Below are positions 14,621-23,607 of a DNA stretch of 34,287 nt, piece by piece. Origin of the DNA: UBA1412 sp964609795 (GTDB lineage Bacteria; Verrucomicrobiota; Verrucomicrobiia; Limisphaerales; UBA1412); contig CAZSTC010000020.1 in NCBI GenBank assembly GCA_964609795.1, forward strand, positions 1-34,287, in the 5' to 3' direction. Numbering within the stretch: the first letter of the stretch is position 1; each line of letters opens with the position of its first letter. A program made the position numbers and the translations under genes. The notes beneath the pieces are model-generated. The model ran no database searches. It had not been told where the DNA came from and saw only the letters and a program-made list of their open reading frames with translations.

Positions 14621-16975
14621 TTATATTTTTTTCATATTTTTAATTTGCATCAGTAGATATTTACAATTCACAATTTTCTCTAAGATGTCTTGAGGTATAT
14701 AAAAATAATGGTTGGAGGATTCATATCCGATGGCAGAATCAGACTCCACCAAAGTATAGATTCTTTTGGCAACAATGAGTTCGTTTTCTACAGAGCTTTG
14801 CATCAGTGATAAAAGTGCTTCTTTATCTTCAGGGGCAGCCCCTTCAGGGAGCTGGTAAAAGGCGTTACGTGCATTGGTGAAACGGGCTTGGTTTACACAG
14901 GAAGAAAAATGCATTTCCGCTGCACGGTATTGTCCTAATTGCATTCGGGCCTCGGTTTGCTTTTCCGGCGGCATAAGAGCGATAGCCTCTTCAAACTTAT
15001 TACACCCCTTGGAAAAACCATCTCGAACAAGCTCCATCTGTTGAATCCATACTTTCGGTGGGTAGATGGAACACCAACCTGCTAAATCATCATAAGGTAT
15101 ACCTACCATGCTGGCCTTGTAGCCGGTGGGTTTCAGGTAAAGAGGATTGGCTGGTCCCATGTGCTGGGGCCCGAGATAAATAGTACCGCCACTGTAGGGG
15201 TATTCTGAAAAACCATCAGAAAACAGTTTCCAAGCCTCCAATACGGTATCGCTGGCGGCATCACCATAAAAACTCACAGCAACATTTTTTAAACTTTCTT
15301 CTAAGCTCATGTTACCGATTCCTACATCTCTAAAAAGAGAGAGGTTTATTGAAGGATAACCACCTAGACTCCAACTCAGCATAAGCCCATTGATTTTTTG
15401 TTTAGAAAGATTGGCGGCATGCTGAGCAGCAAGATTCAAGACAGGAATTTGAGGAATAGATGCGAATTCCCAAGTTGCGTTCACTTGCACTTTTGCCACA
15501 GTTTTAAGCCCCGCTTCTCGTGCGTATTGCCAATGTTTTTGGGCACGTGGTCCGGGCCCCACGGCAGAAAGAGAGTACTCTCCCACAGTTGAGGAGACGC
15601 CACCCCTGCTAATTGGCAGACTCCACTCACTCACTGATTGGAACCAGCAATTTTTGGGAAGATTTTTGATGATTTTTTCAGCAAACTGATCCTGCCACCC
15701 CCAATCCCAGACAATGGTTTTTGCTTTTGAGTTGCCTCGATGGACACCCTCGGCTATGAGGGTATTGATATCTGTCGTGATCTCTGCAAAATCTTTATTT
15801 GAGCATTGAGCACAATTTTTGTGTTGGTAATGGGAAGCACAAGTGGTGAGGTTTTCGGAGCCCGTAATGGTGAAAACTCCAGCCAGATCAGGAACGTTCT
15901 TGAAAACATATTCATAAGATTCTGTAAGCCACTTACGCACCCTTGGGTCCGAAGAGCACATCGTTGCAATGTGACCTTCAGTGACACCCTTCATGTTCTC
16001 ACGTCCTGGTTTATTAAAAAACTCCACAGGCAGCGCACGGGGTTCATTTGAGTAGAGGTAAATGCCGATACCATACTTTTTTGCGCGTTGCACGAGTTTA
16101 TTAAGACCCTGGATTCTCCGTTCGTGATCTTGTCCAAATTCAGGGAAATCCTCAGTAGGTGGAGCCAATGTTCTCAGGACCGTGTGGATCCAAACACCGT
16201 TAACACCCGTAGCGGACAATCGCTGTAGCAGACCTTCGGGACAGGACTCAATTTCCGGATCCAGCAGGGGCTCTCCAAAAGAAGCAAAGTAAGATGAAAT
16301 GTACCGCAGCTCAAAATTGGAATCGTCTGTTGTTTTCTCCGGAGTGATGATTTCAGGAGAAACATCTTTCAAACGATTTATAAATTCAAAACGTTCTTCG
16401 CTGGCAGAAGTAGAATTCTCCTTCAGCTCCTGCTGAAGTGTTTCAGAAATTCTTCTGGCTTGGGCGGTTGTCTCCGGAGAAGGTGTTGTATAAGTCAATT
16501 TCTCACAGCTCGGCTTCAAATTACCCAATTTCACGTAGAGAAAGTCATCTTCTATCAGTCGGAATTGAAGCTCTTGCCGGGTGATATCTAACAGAGTCAA
16601 GAGTTGATCATAGGGTAATAAGTGCCAATTGCGCCGCAACACGGTGATATATCCTCGGTTTGAGCTCCAGGCGGGAAGTATTTTTTTAGGGTCTTGTGGT
16701 GGCAGCCCCATAGATTCAGCGATTTGAACGACGTTTTCCGGCTTTGTTTCCAATACTTTTGCTAATCGCTCTGCATGTACCAAGGGCCAGTTTTTGAAAA
16801 TAAAGGCATGGAGGCGGTCTGGAAAATAATCCAAGTCGATAGCTTTCTGTATACCTCCTTCTCCTGGCAAAGCGGGCACATCATTCTGAGAAGTGACTGA
16901 TACCGTCGAGCAGACGATGGCTAGTATCAACGCGACGGAATACCCAAAGTATTTCGTTTTCCAATTATTTTTCAT
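14621..16975 (-). CDS. Large exported protein, glycoside-hydrolase-like barrel, family unsure
   Basis: 784 residues. A signal peptide (about 1-28: basic start, Y-S-V-A-L-I-L-A-I-V-C-S) is followed by a helical N-terminal region (about 40-150) and a likely (beta/alpha)8 barrel (about 225-560). Barrel-like strands are visible as G-V-N-G-V-W-I-H-T, G-I-G-I-Y-L-Y-S-N-E-P-R-A, G-V-F-T-I-T-G-S-E-N, K-T-I-V-W-D-W-G-W-Q-D and V-A-K-V-Q-V-N. A Cys cluster (C-A-S-H-Y-Q-H-K-N-C-A-Q-C) follows the S-E-N strand. The layout recalls GH20- and DUF4838-like exported proteins, but the GH20 D-E catalytic pair is not seen, so the reaction is not assigned. The C-terminal third (560-784) is helical. It sits between hemB (22 nt) and nfo (20 nt), odd company for an exported hydrolase. 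No Shine-Dalgarno. Confidence 0.65.
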   Translation of the reverse strand: MKNNWKTKYFGYSVALILAIVCSTVSVTSQNDVPALPGEGGIQKAIDLDYFPDRLHAFIFKNWPLVHAERLAKVLETKPENVVQIAESMGLPPQDPKKILPAWSSNRGYITVLRRNWHLLPYDQLLTLLDITRQELQFRLIEDDFLYVKLGNLKPSCEKLTYTTPSPETTAQARRISETLQQELKENSTSASEERFEFINRLKDVSPEIITPEKTTDDSNFELRYISSYFASFGEPLLDPEIESCPEGLLQRLSATGVNGVWIHTVLRTLAPPTEDFPEFGQDHERRIQGLNKLVQRAKKYGIGIYLYSNEPRALPVEFFNKPGRENMKGVTEGHIATMCSSDPRVRKWLTESYEYVFKNVPDLAGVFTITGSENLTTCASHYQHKNCAQCSNKDFAEITTDINTLIAEGVHRGNSKAKTIVWDWGWQDQFAEKIIKNLPKNCWFQSVSEWSLPISRGGVSSTVGEYSLSAVGPGPRAQKHWQYAREAGLKTVAKVQVNATWEFASIPQIPVLNLAAQHAANLSKQKINGLMLSWSLGGYPSINLSLFRDVGIGNMSLEESLKNVAVSFYGDAASDTVLEAWKLFSDGFSEYPYSGGTIYLGPQHMGPANPLYLKPTGYKASMVGIPYDDLAGWCSIYPPKVWIQQMELVRDGFSKGCNKFEEAIALMPPEKQTEARMQLGQYRAAEMHFSSCVNQARFTNARNAFYQLPEGAAPEDKEALLSLMQSSVENELIVAKRIYTLVESDSAIGYESSNHYFYIPQDILEKIVNCKYLLMQIKNMKKI

Positions 16976-16997
16976 ACTAAATTCGTTTCAAAATTTA

Positions 16998-18011
16998 TTA
17001 GATGTTGCTGCTTAGGCTCTTACAAATTTCCTTAGCGGCATAGCTGATAATAATATCCGCTCCGGCTCGTGCCATTGAAAGGTGCGACTCCATCATAATC
17101 TGTCCTTCATCTATCCAGCCTTTTTCGGCTGCTGCTTTGATCATAGCATATTCTCCGCTGACCATGTAAACAGCCGTTGGATAACGAAAAGTATTTTTAA
17201 CTTGGTGGAGGATATCCAAATAGGCTAGACCCGGTTTAACCATCACGATATCTGCACCTTCTTCAATATCCATGGCCACTTCTCGCAACGCTTCATCCGT
17301 ATTTGCACTCTCCATCTGGTAGGATCGACGGTTGCCAAACTTGGGTGCAGACTCTGCTGCATCGCGGAAGGGACCATAAAATGCGGAAGCATATTTGGCT
17401 GCATAGGACATAATGATCGTCTGATTGAAACCGGCTTTATCCAGCTCGGTACGAATTGCTTTGACACGACCATCCATCATGTCACTTGGAGCGACCACGT
17501 CAGCTCCGGCGGCTGCATGACTTACAGCTGTTTTTGTCAAAAGCTCCAAAGACTCATCGTTATCAACGACAAATTGCCCCTGCTCATCCTTCTTAATAAC
17601 TCCGCAATGACCATGGCTTGTGTACTCACAAAGACAAACATCGGTCATGATTATGATATCCGGAAATTCTTTTTTAAGCGCTCTTACCGCTTTTTGTGTT
17701 ATTCCGTCGGGCGCATAAGCTTCAGATGCCAGTTCGTCTTTTTTTGAGGGAACGCCAAAGAGGAGGATATTTTGCACCCCGGCCTTTACAGCTGCAGAGG
17801 TTTCAATCAATAGTTCATCAATGGATAGTTGGTACACTCCGGGCATGGAGTTAACAGGTTTTCGTTTTTGAATGCCCTCTGTAACAAAAAAAGGCAAAAC
17901 CAACTGCTCTTTCCTTAAAGATGTTTGTTTAAATGTAGATATCAAGGCAGGAGTACGCCTAAGCCTGCGGGGGCGGTAAAATGGAAACATTCCAGACGAT
18001 ACGCTCTTCAT
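16998..18011 (-). CDS. hemB: Delta-aminolevulinic acid dehydratase (porphobilinogen synthase)
   Basis: 337 residues. Condenses two 5-aminolevulinate molecules to porphobilinogen in haem synthesis. It begins with the family block F-P-F-Y-R-P-R-R-L-R-R-T-P-A-L. The two active-site lysines are K206 (S-Y-A-A-K-Y-A-S-A-F-Y-G-P-F-R) and K259 (M-V-K-P-G). A three-Cys zinc site is present (D-V-C126-L-C128 and H-G-H-C136-G), so this is the zinc-dependent type. ATG at 18011 is used; a second Met at residue 8 is possible. It is first in a run of six closely spaced leftward genes. Confidence 0.97.
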   Translation of the reverse strand: MKSVSSGMFPFYRPRRLRRTPALISTFKQTSLRKEQLVLPFFVTEGIQKRKPVNSMPGVYQLSIDELLIETSAAVKAGVQNILLFGVPSKKDELASEAYAPDGITQKAVRALKKEFPDIIIMTDVCLCEYTSHGHCGVIKKDEQGQFVVDNDESLELLTKTAVSHAAAGADVVAPSDMMDGRVKAIRTELDKAGFNQTIIMSYAAKYASAFYGPFRDAAESAPKFGNRRSYQMESANTDEALREVAMDIEEGADIVMVKPGLAYLDILHQVKNTFRYPTAVYMVSGEYAMIKAAAEKGWIDEGQIMMESHLSMARAGADIIISYAAKEICKSLSSNI

Positions 18012-18268
18012 GAGTCCATTGTATCTTTTTTGGCCTTTTCAGCAAGTAGAAAACCAGTCCCGAGCGCTTCTGGTCCGGTCTAAATAGAGTTCATTTTTCA
18101 TGTTTTTCCTTTTCAAAAATCCCCATCTCATGTAGTTTCTCCAACGGCAGGGCATCTCGCACTGTTTCTTGTCTGCGAGGCAAGTTCCTCTTAGCACAAA
18201 GCACGTCCTGCTTCTCGTGCTCTTGGTGAATAGTTCTACTTATATTAATACGATATAGTTAACACAAT

Positions 18269-19981
18269 ATGGATGGAATAACTGGTTGGCTTCTGAGTAA
18301 ATGGTTATTTATGACTCTTCCCGCGCTCATTTTAATAATGGGATTGGGTCATATAGTGGGTGAGTTTAAATTGCCGGGGAATTTCAAATTAGGAGTTGCT
18401 GCGGTATTTTTTGTCGGGGTGGTATTCGGTATTTTTAAACCCGACTTGCACATTGGCCACGATATTGAGCGATTTGGCTTGGCCCTCTTCATTTACTGTG
18501 TAGGATTGATGGCAGCGCCTGCTTTTTTTCAGTCCTTTAAAAGAAATGGAATTAGACTTAACATAGCCACCTTTTTGGCCCTTACGGCGATATTTATTTC
18601 CGGAATTGTTGTAATTAAAGCTTTCGATAAAAAATCTACAGTAATCAGCGGGCTTTTTTGTGGAACTCTAACTAACACTCCCGCCCTAAATGCAGCCAAG
18701 GAAGCCAAACGCCTTGTAGAAGTAGAGCAAATAGACATCAGCATTGAAAAACAAGGACTGGACGCATCAAAAGCCGAGGAGTTTCGGACCAGCAAAACCC
18801 GGGAAATGGAAGAAAGTTTGAAGAATGTAGATGCAGGTTACGGAGTGGCTTATCCTTTTGCAATTGTCGGTATCCTCCTAATTATGCAGTTTCATCTTCG
18901 CCGTGAGAAAAAATTGATCGGTGACGGCCCCAAAAGCTCGGCTTATCAGATTAGCGTAGTGGAGTTGCTTAATGAGGTTCCTGGTAATTATCGTTATTGG
19001 ACGGGTGCTTTAATTAACAAATACGCCAATGTCGTTGCTCCCCGCTATCGTTTTAAAGGTGAACACCATTTTATTGATGGAGATACCCAAATTCCTACTG
19101 GAGCGATGGTTGTGATCGAAGGTCGTTCTAATAATGTTGAGGCAGCCGTTGGAATTCTCGGAAAAAGTGGAGATCAGAATTTACTACAGGAGCGCGAGCA
19201 CTTTGTGACCCGTTTCTTTTCTGTATCAGATCGCCACCTTATCAATCGAAGCGTGTGGGCACTCAAATTGAGTGAAGTAGGGGCAAGTATTTGCCGTATT
19301 CGCCGCGGAGATAGCCCGATTGAAATCAATTCTCGCACTCGCTTGCAGTTAGGAGATCAGGTGAGGGCTATCGTTCTTAAGGATTCTCAGGTGGGTGTGA
19401 ACAAATATTTCGGGAACTCTTTGCACATGGCCACCGAGCATACCTTCTTCAGCCTTTTCCTTGGGTTGGCTCTCGGATTATTGATTGGGCAGATTCCGAT
19501 TCCAATTCCCGGTGTTGCGGTGCCCGTGACTTTGGGCTATGCGGGAGGTCCCTTGGTTGTTGCTCTGACTTTCGGTGCCCTAGGTCGTACGGGGCCTTTT
19601 GTCTGGGTTATTGCTCCGGCTGCCAATATGGCCTTAAGGCACGTTGGCTTTGCTCTCTTCTTGGCTGTAATTGGTGTCAATTCAGGTTCCAAACTTTTGG
19701 CTACCTTGAAGGGCGATGGCCTCTTCTTAATTGTGGCGAGTATGGTCATGTTGGTTTTGGTTCATTTTATTTTGTGGATCGTATTAGTTGCATTTCGTGT
19801 CCCAAATATTCCGACTCTTTTGGGTGTCATGAGTGGTTTGCAAACTCAACCAGCTGCTCTTGGGTTTGCTTCAACCAGGACGGATCCTACAGGCGTTAAT
19901 GTCGGGTATGCTTCAGTATACCCCTTGGCAACAATTTTGAAGATATTCTATGCGCAGCTTCTAATAATCCTGTTTCTGTAA
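18269..19981 (+). CDS. AspT/YidE-family membrane transporter with two RCK_C domains
   Basis: 570 residues, close to the ~560 typical of the aspartate:alanine exchanger family (TC 2.A.81). Two membrane bundles (about 10-210 and 385-570) flank a cytoplasmic segment. The first bundle has G-H-I-V-G-E-F-K-L and the loop G-L-F-C-G-T-L-T-N-T-P-A-L-N-A-A, the second has G-P-L-V-V-A-L-T-F-G and S-G-L-Q-T-Q-P-A-A-L-G-F-A, the pseudo-symmetric repeats of the family. The middle holds two TrkA-C/RCK_C-like domains (about 230-300 and 305-375, each ending in a G-D/G-A-x-V-x-x turn), which often bind nucleotides or c-di-AMP. Substrate cannot be told. The ATG lacks a Shine-Dalgarno. A strong terminator follows. 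Confidence 0.85.
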   Translation: MDGITGWLLSKWLFMTLPALILIMGLGHIVGEFKLPGNFKLGVAAVFFVGVVFGIFKPDLHIGHDIERFGLALFIYCVGLMAAPAFFQSFKRNGIRLNIATFLALTAIFISGIVVIKAFDKKSTVISGLFCGTLTNTPALNAAKEAKRLVEVEQIDISIEKQGLDASKAEEFRTSKTREMEESLKNVDAGYGVAYPFAIVGILLIMQFHLRREKKLIGDGPKSSAYQISVVELLNEVPGNYRYWTGALINKYANVVAPRYRFKGEHHFIDGDTQIPTGAMVVIEGRSNNVEAAVGILGKSGDQNLLQEREHFVTRFFSVSDRHLINRSVWALKLSEVGASICRIRRGDSPIEINSRTRLQLGDQVRAIVLKDSQVGVNKYFGNSLHMATEHTFFSLFLGLALGLLIGQIPIPIPGVAVPVTLGYAGGPLVVALTFGALGRTGPFVWVIAPAANMALRHVGFALFLAVIGVNSGSKLLATLKGDGLFLIVASMVMLVLVHFILWIVLVAFRVPNIPTLLGVMSGLQTQPAALGFASTRTDPTGVNVGYASVYPLATILKIFYAQLLIILFL

Positions 19982-20004
19982 GCAGTCTCGATTTTTTAAT
20001 ATCC

Positions 20005-20042
20005 AAAAAAACTCCTCCTTAACAATCTAAGGGGGATTTTTT
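20005..20042 (+). terminator. Strong bidirectional terminator after the AspT-family gene
   Basis: TCCTCCTTA (20013-20021) pairs with TAAGGGGGA (20028-20036) over loop ACAATC, giving nine pairs with one G-T. Seven A precede the stem and six T follow it (20037-20042). It lies 24 nt past the transporter stop and could also stop leftward transcripts from the membrane protein gene at 20323. Confidence 0.88.
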
Positions 20043-20322
20043 AGTTTGAGGTATGAATTATTACTCTGAGGGAGAGCGGTGCATACTCTATAAACGAGTA
20101 AGGAGTCAATTGGCGAGGCAAAACACCTTAGGACAAATTGCAATACAGGATGAAATACGCCGCCTGAGGCGAACCCAGAACGCTTATCTGTTTACGGGGA
20201 GGATATCCCGTTATTGATGTGGCTAGAAAGCGGATGAGCAATCTCATAAGGACGACCTTGGGTGGTGTCTGCTAGATAACGCTTATCGGTCGAGTTGCGC
20301 GCTATAAGGAGGCTGTAAAGCT
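20043..20322. other. Gap between the AspT-family gene terminator and the flippase-like gene
   Basis: About 280 nt with no firm gene. It contains the 54-codon frame described at 20053 and, on the other strand, an open frame without its own start that ends at 20192 (product end T-Q-G-R-P-Y-E-I-A-H-P-L-S-S-H-I-N-N-G). I searched it for tmRNA, RNase P, SRP and tRNA signatures and saw none. Confidence 0.5.
20053..20217 (+). CDS. Candidate 54-residue ORF in an otherwise empty gap
   Basis: An ATG at 20053 opens 54 codons ending in TGA at 20215-20217. The product begins MNYYSEGERCILYKRVRSQL and continues with a basic amphipathic helix (Q-I-A-I-Q-D-E-I-R-R-L-R-R-T-Q-N-A-Y-L-F). GAGG sits only 1 nt before the ATG, too close for a normal ribosome site, and codons include several AGG and ATA. 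Not recognised. The frame begins immediately after the strong terminator, so it would need its own promoter, which I do not see. It could be a real small basic protein or a chance frame. Confidence 0.25.
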   Translation: MNYYSEGERCILYKRVRSQLARQNTLGQIAIQDEIRRLRRTQNAYLFTGRISRY

Positions 20323-21258
20323 TTAGGAATTTTTGTTTCCCACAAGGATGAGAATTCCACCTATGGCCGCCAGTAGCCAATAGACGCAAAGACAAAGAAG
20401 AGAAGCTGCTACAGCATCAGGTTTTGAAACTCCGTAAGTTCCCAGCAAAATCAGGGAAGAGCCTTCTCTTATTCCCACACCGCCTATGGAGATGGGTAGG
20501 GTAGAGAGCATTGCTATAACCGGAAATACCCAAAGCATTTGCATCCAAGGTAAATTAGTTTGTAATACAGAAGCCAGTGTCCAAGCTAGAACACTGCTCA
20601 AAAGAATTTGGCCCAAGCATCCTAGCAGAATGACAAAGATAGCTTTTCCCGGAGCATTGTACATTTTGGTCGCAGCTTTAATAAAAGAATCTTTTAATTT
20701 TTTAATTATTTTAATTTTATCTAAAATACCAAACTTCTTTATCGCAAGGAATAATATAAGTATAAAAGAAATTATACCAATAAGGAGCCATGGGTTTGTT
20801 TTTGGGATTTCCAAGGGTATTTTTTGTTTTGTGGCTAGAGTGAAAAAAATAACCAGTATGCCGAAGATTAAACTTCCAATTCCGGCTAATAGCCGATCAA
20901 GCCACGATGCTGAGAGCAATTCAGTTAGAGAAAGTTTTCTTTCTTTAGCAAATAAGGTGGATTTTAAAACGTCTCCGGCCGCCGGTCCCAGGAGGATTGT
21001 GTTAAAGAAATGCCCATACCAAGTAGCGCGAATTACTTGCTGAAAGGGGAGCCGCAGGTGGAGACTCTGAAGGACCTGATCCCAGCGGATACCAGTCAAA
21101 GTGATGGTAACAGCCAAAACTGCCACGGCAATGATTAGCCAGGAAAAATCGGCCATTTTTAGCACATTAATTACTTCTTTAAAAGGAACTTGTGAGAAAA
21201 CAATATATAAAAAAATAGCAGAAAAAAGAATACTGAAAGCAATCCGTTTTTTATTCAT
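20323..21258 (-). CDS. Lysylphosphatidylglycerol synthase/AglD-type membrane protein
   Basis: 311 residues with about eight membrane helices. Family signatures: G-I-R-W-D-Q-V-L near 55, Y-G-H-F-F-N-T-I-L-L-G-P-A-A-G-D-V-L-K (about 87-105), the S-W-L-D-R-L-L-A-G block (132-140), and L-P-I-S-I-G-G-V-G-I-R-E-G-S (about 256-269), as in the N-terminal membrane domain of LPG synthases and the UPF0104/AglD group. The soluble aminoacyl-transferase domain of MprF is absent, so this is a stand-alone flippase-like or lipid-handling membrane protein. Substrate unknown. It starts with ATG at 21258, without a Shine-Dalgarno, 125 nt after the DUF4230-like gene. Confidence 0.82.
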   Translation of the reverse strand: MNKKRIAFSILFSAIFLYIVFSQVPFKEVINVLKMADFSWLIIAVAVLAVTITLTGIRWDQVLQSLHLRLPFQQVIRATWYGHFFNTILLGPAAGDVLKSTLFAKERKLSLTELLSASWLDRLLAGIGSLIFGILVIFFTLATKQKIPLEIPKTNPWLLIGIISFILILFLAIKKFGILDKIKIIKKLKDSFIKAATKMYNAPGKAIFVILLGCLGQILLSSVLAWTLASVLQTNLPWMQMLWVFPVIAMLSTLPISIGGVGIREGSSLILLGTYGVSKPDAVAASLLCLCVYWLLAAIGGILILVGNKNS

Positions 21259-21383
21259 GATAAAAATTTGTGACTCGCAAAGAATCCTTAGCCTGAGCCA
21301 AAAGACATATTAACTTAGCAGAACCTGTGCCTTACCTTTCAGATATACTTAAGAAAATCTTAAAATACTTTTGGTTTTATGAT

Positions 21384-22109
21384 TCACTTTTGAGATTTAA
21401 ATTCGATAATTATTCGGCACTGAGGCTCAATCGGGTAGAGGATAGTGCCTAATAGACGTTCCAATTCCCGGTGAGCGTTCTCCTCAGCCAAGCTCATATA
21501 GTAACGAGATCGTGCCGTCCGGAGAACATAGTTTCTCAAATTATCTTTGGCCTCTTGCGCCAGCTCCGTTTTCCCGCCTCCTCGAGCCCAATCAAACCAG
21601 CTGTCTTCGCCCAGGAAAAGTATTTGTTTGGGATCAGTTTGAATTTCTACCATTTCAGAATCGGCTATAGGGGGAGGAATTTTAATCAGGAGCGTTTTAT
21701 TTTCGCTATTCCAATTAATGTCGCTCTCTGTAATATCTTTCAGTGGAACGTAGTACTGAACTCGGTTTCCCATGGATATCATTCTGAGGTTGGATGTTCC
21801 CAAGCCAAAGGCAAATCCTCCCATTGAAAGAACGCTTTCCTTTTCCAAGGATTGATCCACAGTGACTAGCGCTGTTTGCACGACCAGCTTTGATTGACGC
21901 TGAAGGCTATTGGCAACGCTGTAGATTGAAATGTTTGTATTGCTATTGACTTCGACTTTTGCAACCTGTTTGAGGGTTGATGTGACGGTATATGCAAGCC
22001 AGCCAAATAAACCGAGAACTAAAATGGAAAACAGAATCAAGAACGTCAGAAAAAAACGAGTATTCCTTGACAAAAAGTTGGCTTGTGATTTTTCTTCTTC
22101 TTTCATCAT
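21384..22109 (-). CDS. DUF4230-like membrane-anchored protein
   Basis: 241 residues. One membrane helix near the N-terminus (about 20-42) is followed by an extracytoplasmic alpha/beta domain with V-Q-Y-Y-V-P-L-K-D-I, K-T-L-L-I-K-I-P-P-P-I-A-D-S-E-M-V-E-I and R-I-I-I-E-F. The I-P-P-P-x-I run preceded by a strand and followed by a helical A-R-S-R-Y-Y segment is the pattern I associate with DUF4230, a widespread family without a known function. A longer helical stretch (about 170-215) follows. Two adjacent ATGs (22109, 22106) both lack a Shine-Dalgarno. It is 117 nt after lysA, so possibly separate from it. Confidence 0.6.
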   Translation of the reverse strand: MMKEEEKSQANFLSRNTRFFLTFLILFSILVLGLFGWLAYTVTSTLKQVAKVEVNSNTNISIYSVANSLQRQSKLVVQTALVTVDQSLEKESVLSMGGFAFGLGTSNLRMISMGNRVQYYVPLKDITESDINWNSENKTLLIKIPPPIADSEMVEIQTDPKQILFLGEDSWFDWARGGGKTELAQEAKDNLRNYVLRTARSRYYMSLAEENAHRELERLLGTILYPIEPQCRIIIEFKSQK

Positions 22110-22226
22110 TGCAGGTGGTTTAATTGATTCCCGTGAATACTCAAAAAATTAATTTAAATCTCTGCGTTAAAGGGGAATACACAACGTCAACTGCTGTCAC
22201 TGAGTTAGCCCCTTATCATTGAGATA

Positions 22227-23600
22227 TCAAATGTTTCCTATTTTTTTGGAAGCGCGCTTCCCTTTGTTAGGAGGCAGCGTTTTTTCTTTCGAAATTAACC
22301 ACTCGGGGATTCCTTCATATTTCCAACTGGTTTGGATCGATTCACGAATGCGAAGGTAGTCTGCTTCTTTATCATTCACCAAAACTTCAGCAGGAATAGG
22401 CCTACCATTGTAGTTCGATGCCATTGTCATGCCGTAAGCTCCGGTGCTCATAATAGCTAACAAGTCACCCTCCTTTACTTCTGAAATTTCGCGATTCAGA
22501 CAAAATCTATCTCCAGACTCACATATCGGCCCCACAACATCCGCAATGAAGTTTTTTTCGGTCCGTGATTTTTTAAGAGGGACTATCTGATGGTATGAGT
22601 CATAGAGAGCGGGGCGGATTAAATCATTCATCGCCGCGTCCACTATCACAAAATTCTTCCTCCCAGTTTGTTTGATATATTCAACTCGGGTAACTAGAAT
22701 GCCAGCATTTCCTACGACAAAGCGACCGGGTTCCATGAGTATCTTAACGCCTAAAGCGGTCAAGGGTTTGAGCAGAGGAATTAAAGCTTTGGCCAGCTTT
22801 TCTGGACTGGCAAAATTGTTGCCTTCATTATGCCACCAGCTGGCGGTGCCACTCTCTAACGCCTGGTCATACACGATCCCCAGTCCGCCCCCAATACTGA
22901 AAAACTCAAGTCCGTATTCTGCTCGAAGCATGGTCACCAGAGGTGCCATCTTCTTTACGGCTTTCGAAAAAGGAGCTACGTTGGTAAGCTGAGAACCGAT
23001 GTGTATTTGGATACCCTTTAGTTGGATGTTTTTATATTTGGAGTGAGCTTTTTGGTAAAGTGAAACTAATTCTTCAAAGGCGATGCCAAATTTATTCTCA
23101 TAGGTACCTGTAGTTATTTTCGCATGAGTTTTTGCATCCACGTTGGGATTTACCCTAATAGCAACAGGGGCTTTTTTTTTCTGCTTTTTTGCGAGACGAT
23201 TGATGCGCTCCAATTCGGGGATGCTCTCCACATTAAAAGCATATATACCCAGCTCAAGAGCAGCGTTGATTTCCTCTTCTGTTTTTCCAACTCCGGCAAA
23301 CACACACTGTTCTGTTTTTCCTCCCGCATGTTTTACCTTTTTCAGCTCTCCAATACTGACCACATCGAAGCCGATGCCGATCTGGGCCATCAGATTAAGG
23401 ATACCAAGACTTGCGTTGGCTTTTACAGCATAACAGAGATGGGGATTTACCGGAGCCATCGCGGTTTCAAGACGGCGGATATTCTCTACAAGGGTTTTTT
23501 GAGAGTAAACATAAAGCGGAGTGCCCGCCTGTTGAACAAGGCTTTCTACCGCGATAGATTCACAATGTAGCCTTCCATTTTTATAATGAAAATTGTGCAC
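22227..23600 (-). CDS. lysA: Diaminopimelate decarboxylase
   Basis: 457 residues from a GTG at 23600. The open frame extends to 23690, but that would overlap lysC by 83 nt; family members begin at H-N-F-H-Y-x-N-G-x-L-H-C, and the GTG lies 7 nt after the lysC TGA, so it is preferred. Removes CO2 from meso-diaminopimelate to give L-lysine, using PLP. PLP lysine is K60 (C-Y-A-V-K-A-N). Other marks: H-I-G-S-Q, G-G-G-L-G-I-V-Y, E-P-G-R-F-V-V-G-N-A-G, C-E-S-G-D-R-F and A-Y-G-M-T-M-A-S-N-Y-N-G-R. The last ~20 residues are Lys rich. Forms a unit with lysC: first and last enzymes of the aspartate-to-lysine route together. Confidence 0.95.
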   Translation of the reverse strand: MHNFHYKNGRLHCESIAVESLVQQAGTPLYVYSQKTLVENIRRLETAMAPVNPHLCYAVKANASLGILNLMAQIGIGFDVVSIGELKKVKHAGGKTEQCVFAGVGKTEEEINAALELGIYAFNVESIPELERINRLAKKQKKKAPVAIRVNPNVDAKTHAKITTGTYENKFGIAFEELVSLYQKAHSKYKNIQLKGIQIHIGSQLTNVAPFSKAVKKMAPLVTMLRAEYGLEFFSIGGGLGIVYDQALESGTASWWHNEGNNFASPEKLAKALIPLLKPLTALGVKILMEPGRFVVGNAGILVTRVEYIKQTGRKNFVIVDAAMNDLIRPALYDSYHQIVPLKKSRTEKNFIADVVGPICESGDRFCLNREISEVKEGDLLAIMSTGAYGMTMASNYNGRPIPAEVLVNDKEADYLRIRESIQTSWKYEGIPEWLISKEKTLPPNKGKRASKKIGNI

Positions 23601-23607
23601 AGTTTGT

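Noticed and set aside
18091..18204. Short leftward frame (GTG start, 37 codons) before hemB
   Set aside because: It has no ribosome site, stops 80 nt short of hemB and shows no family pattern; kept only as a note.
20043..20322. tmRNA, RNase P RNA, SRP RNA or tRNA in the gap
   Set aside because: None of the conserved sequence blocks of these RNAs were found on either strand.
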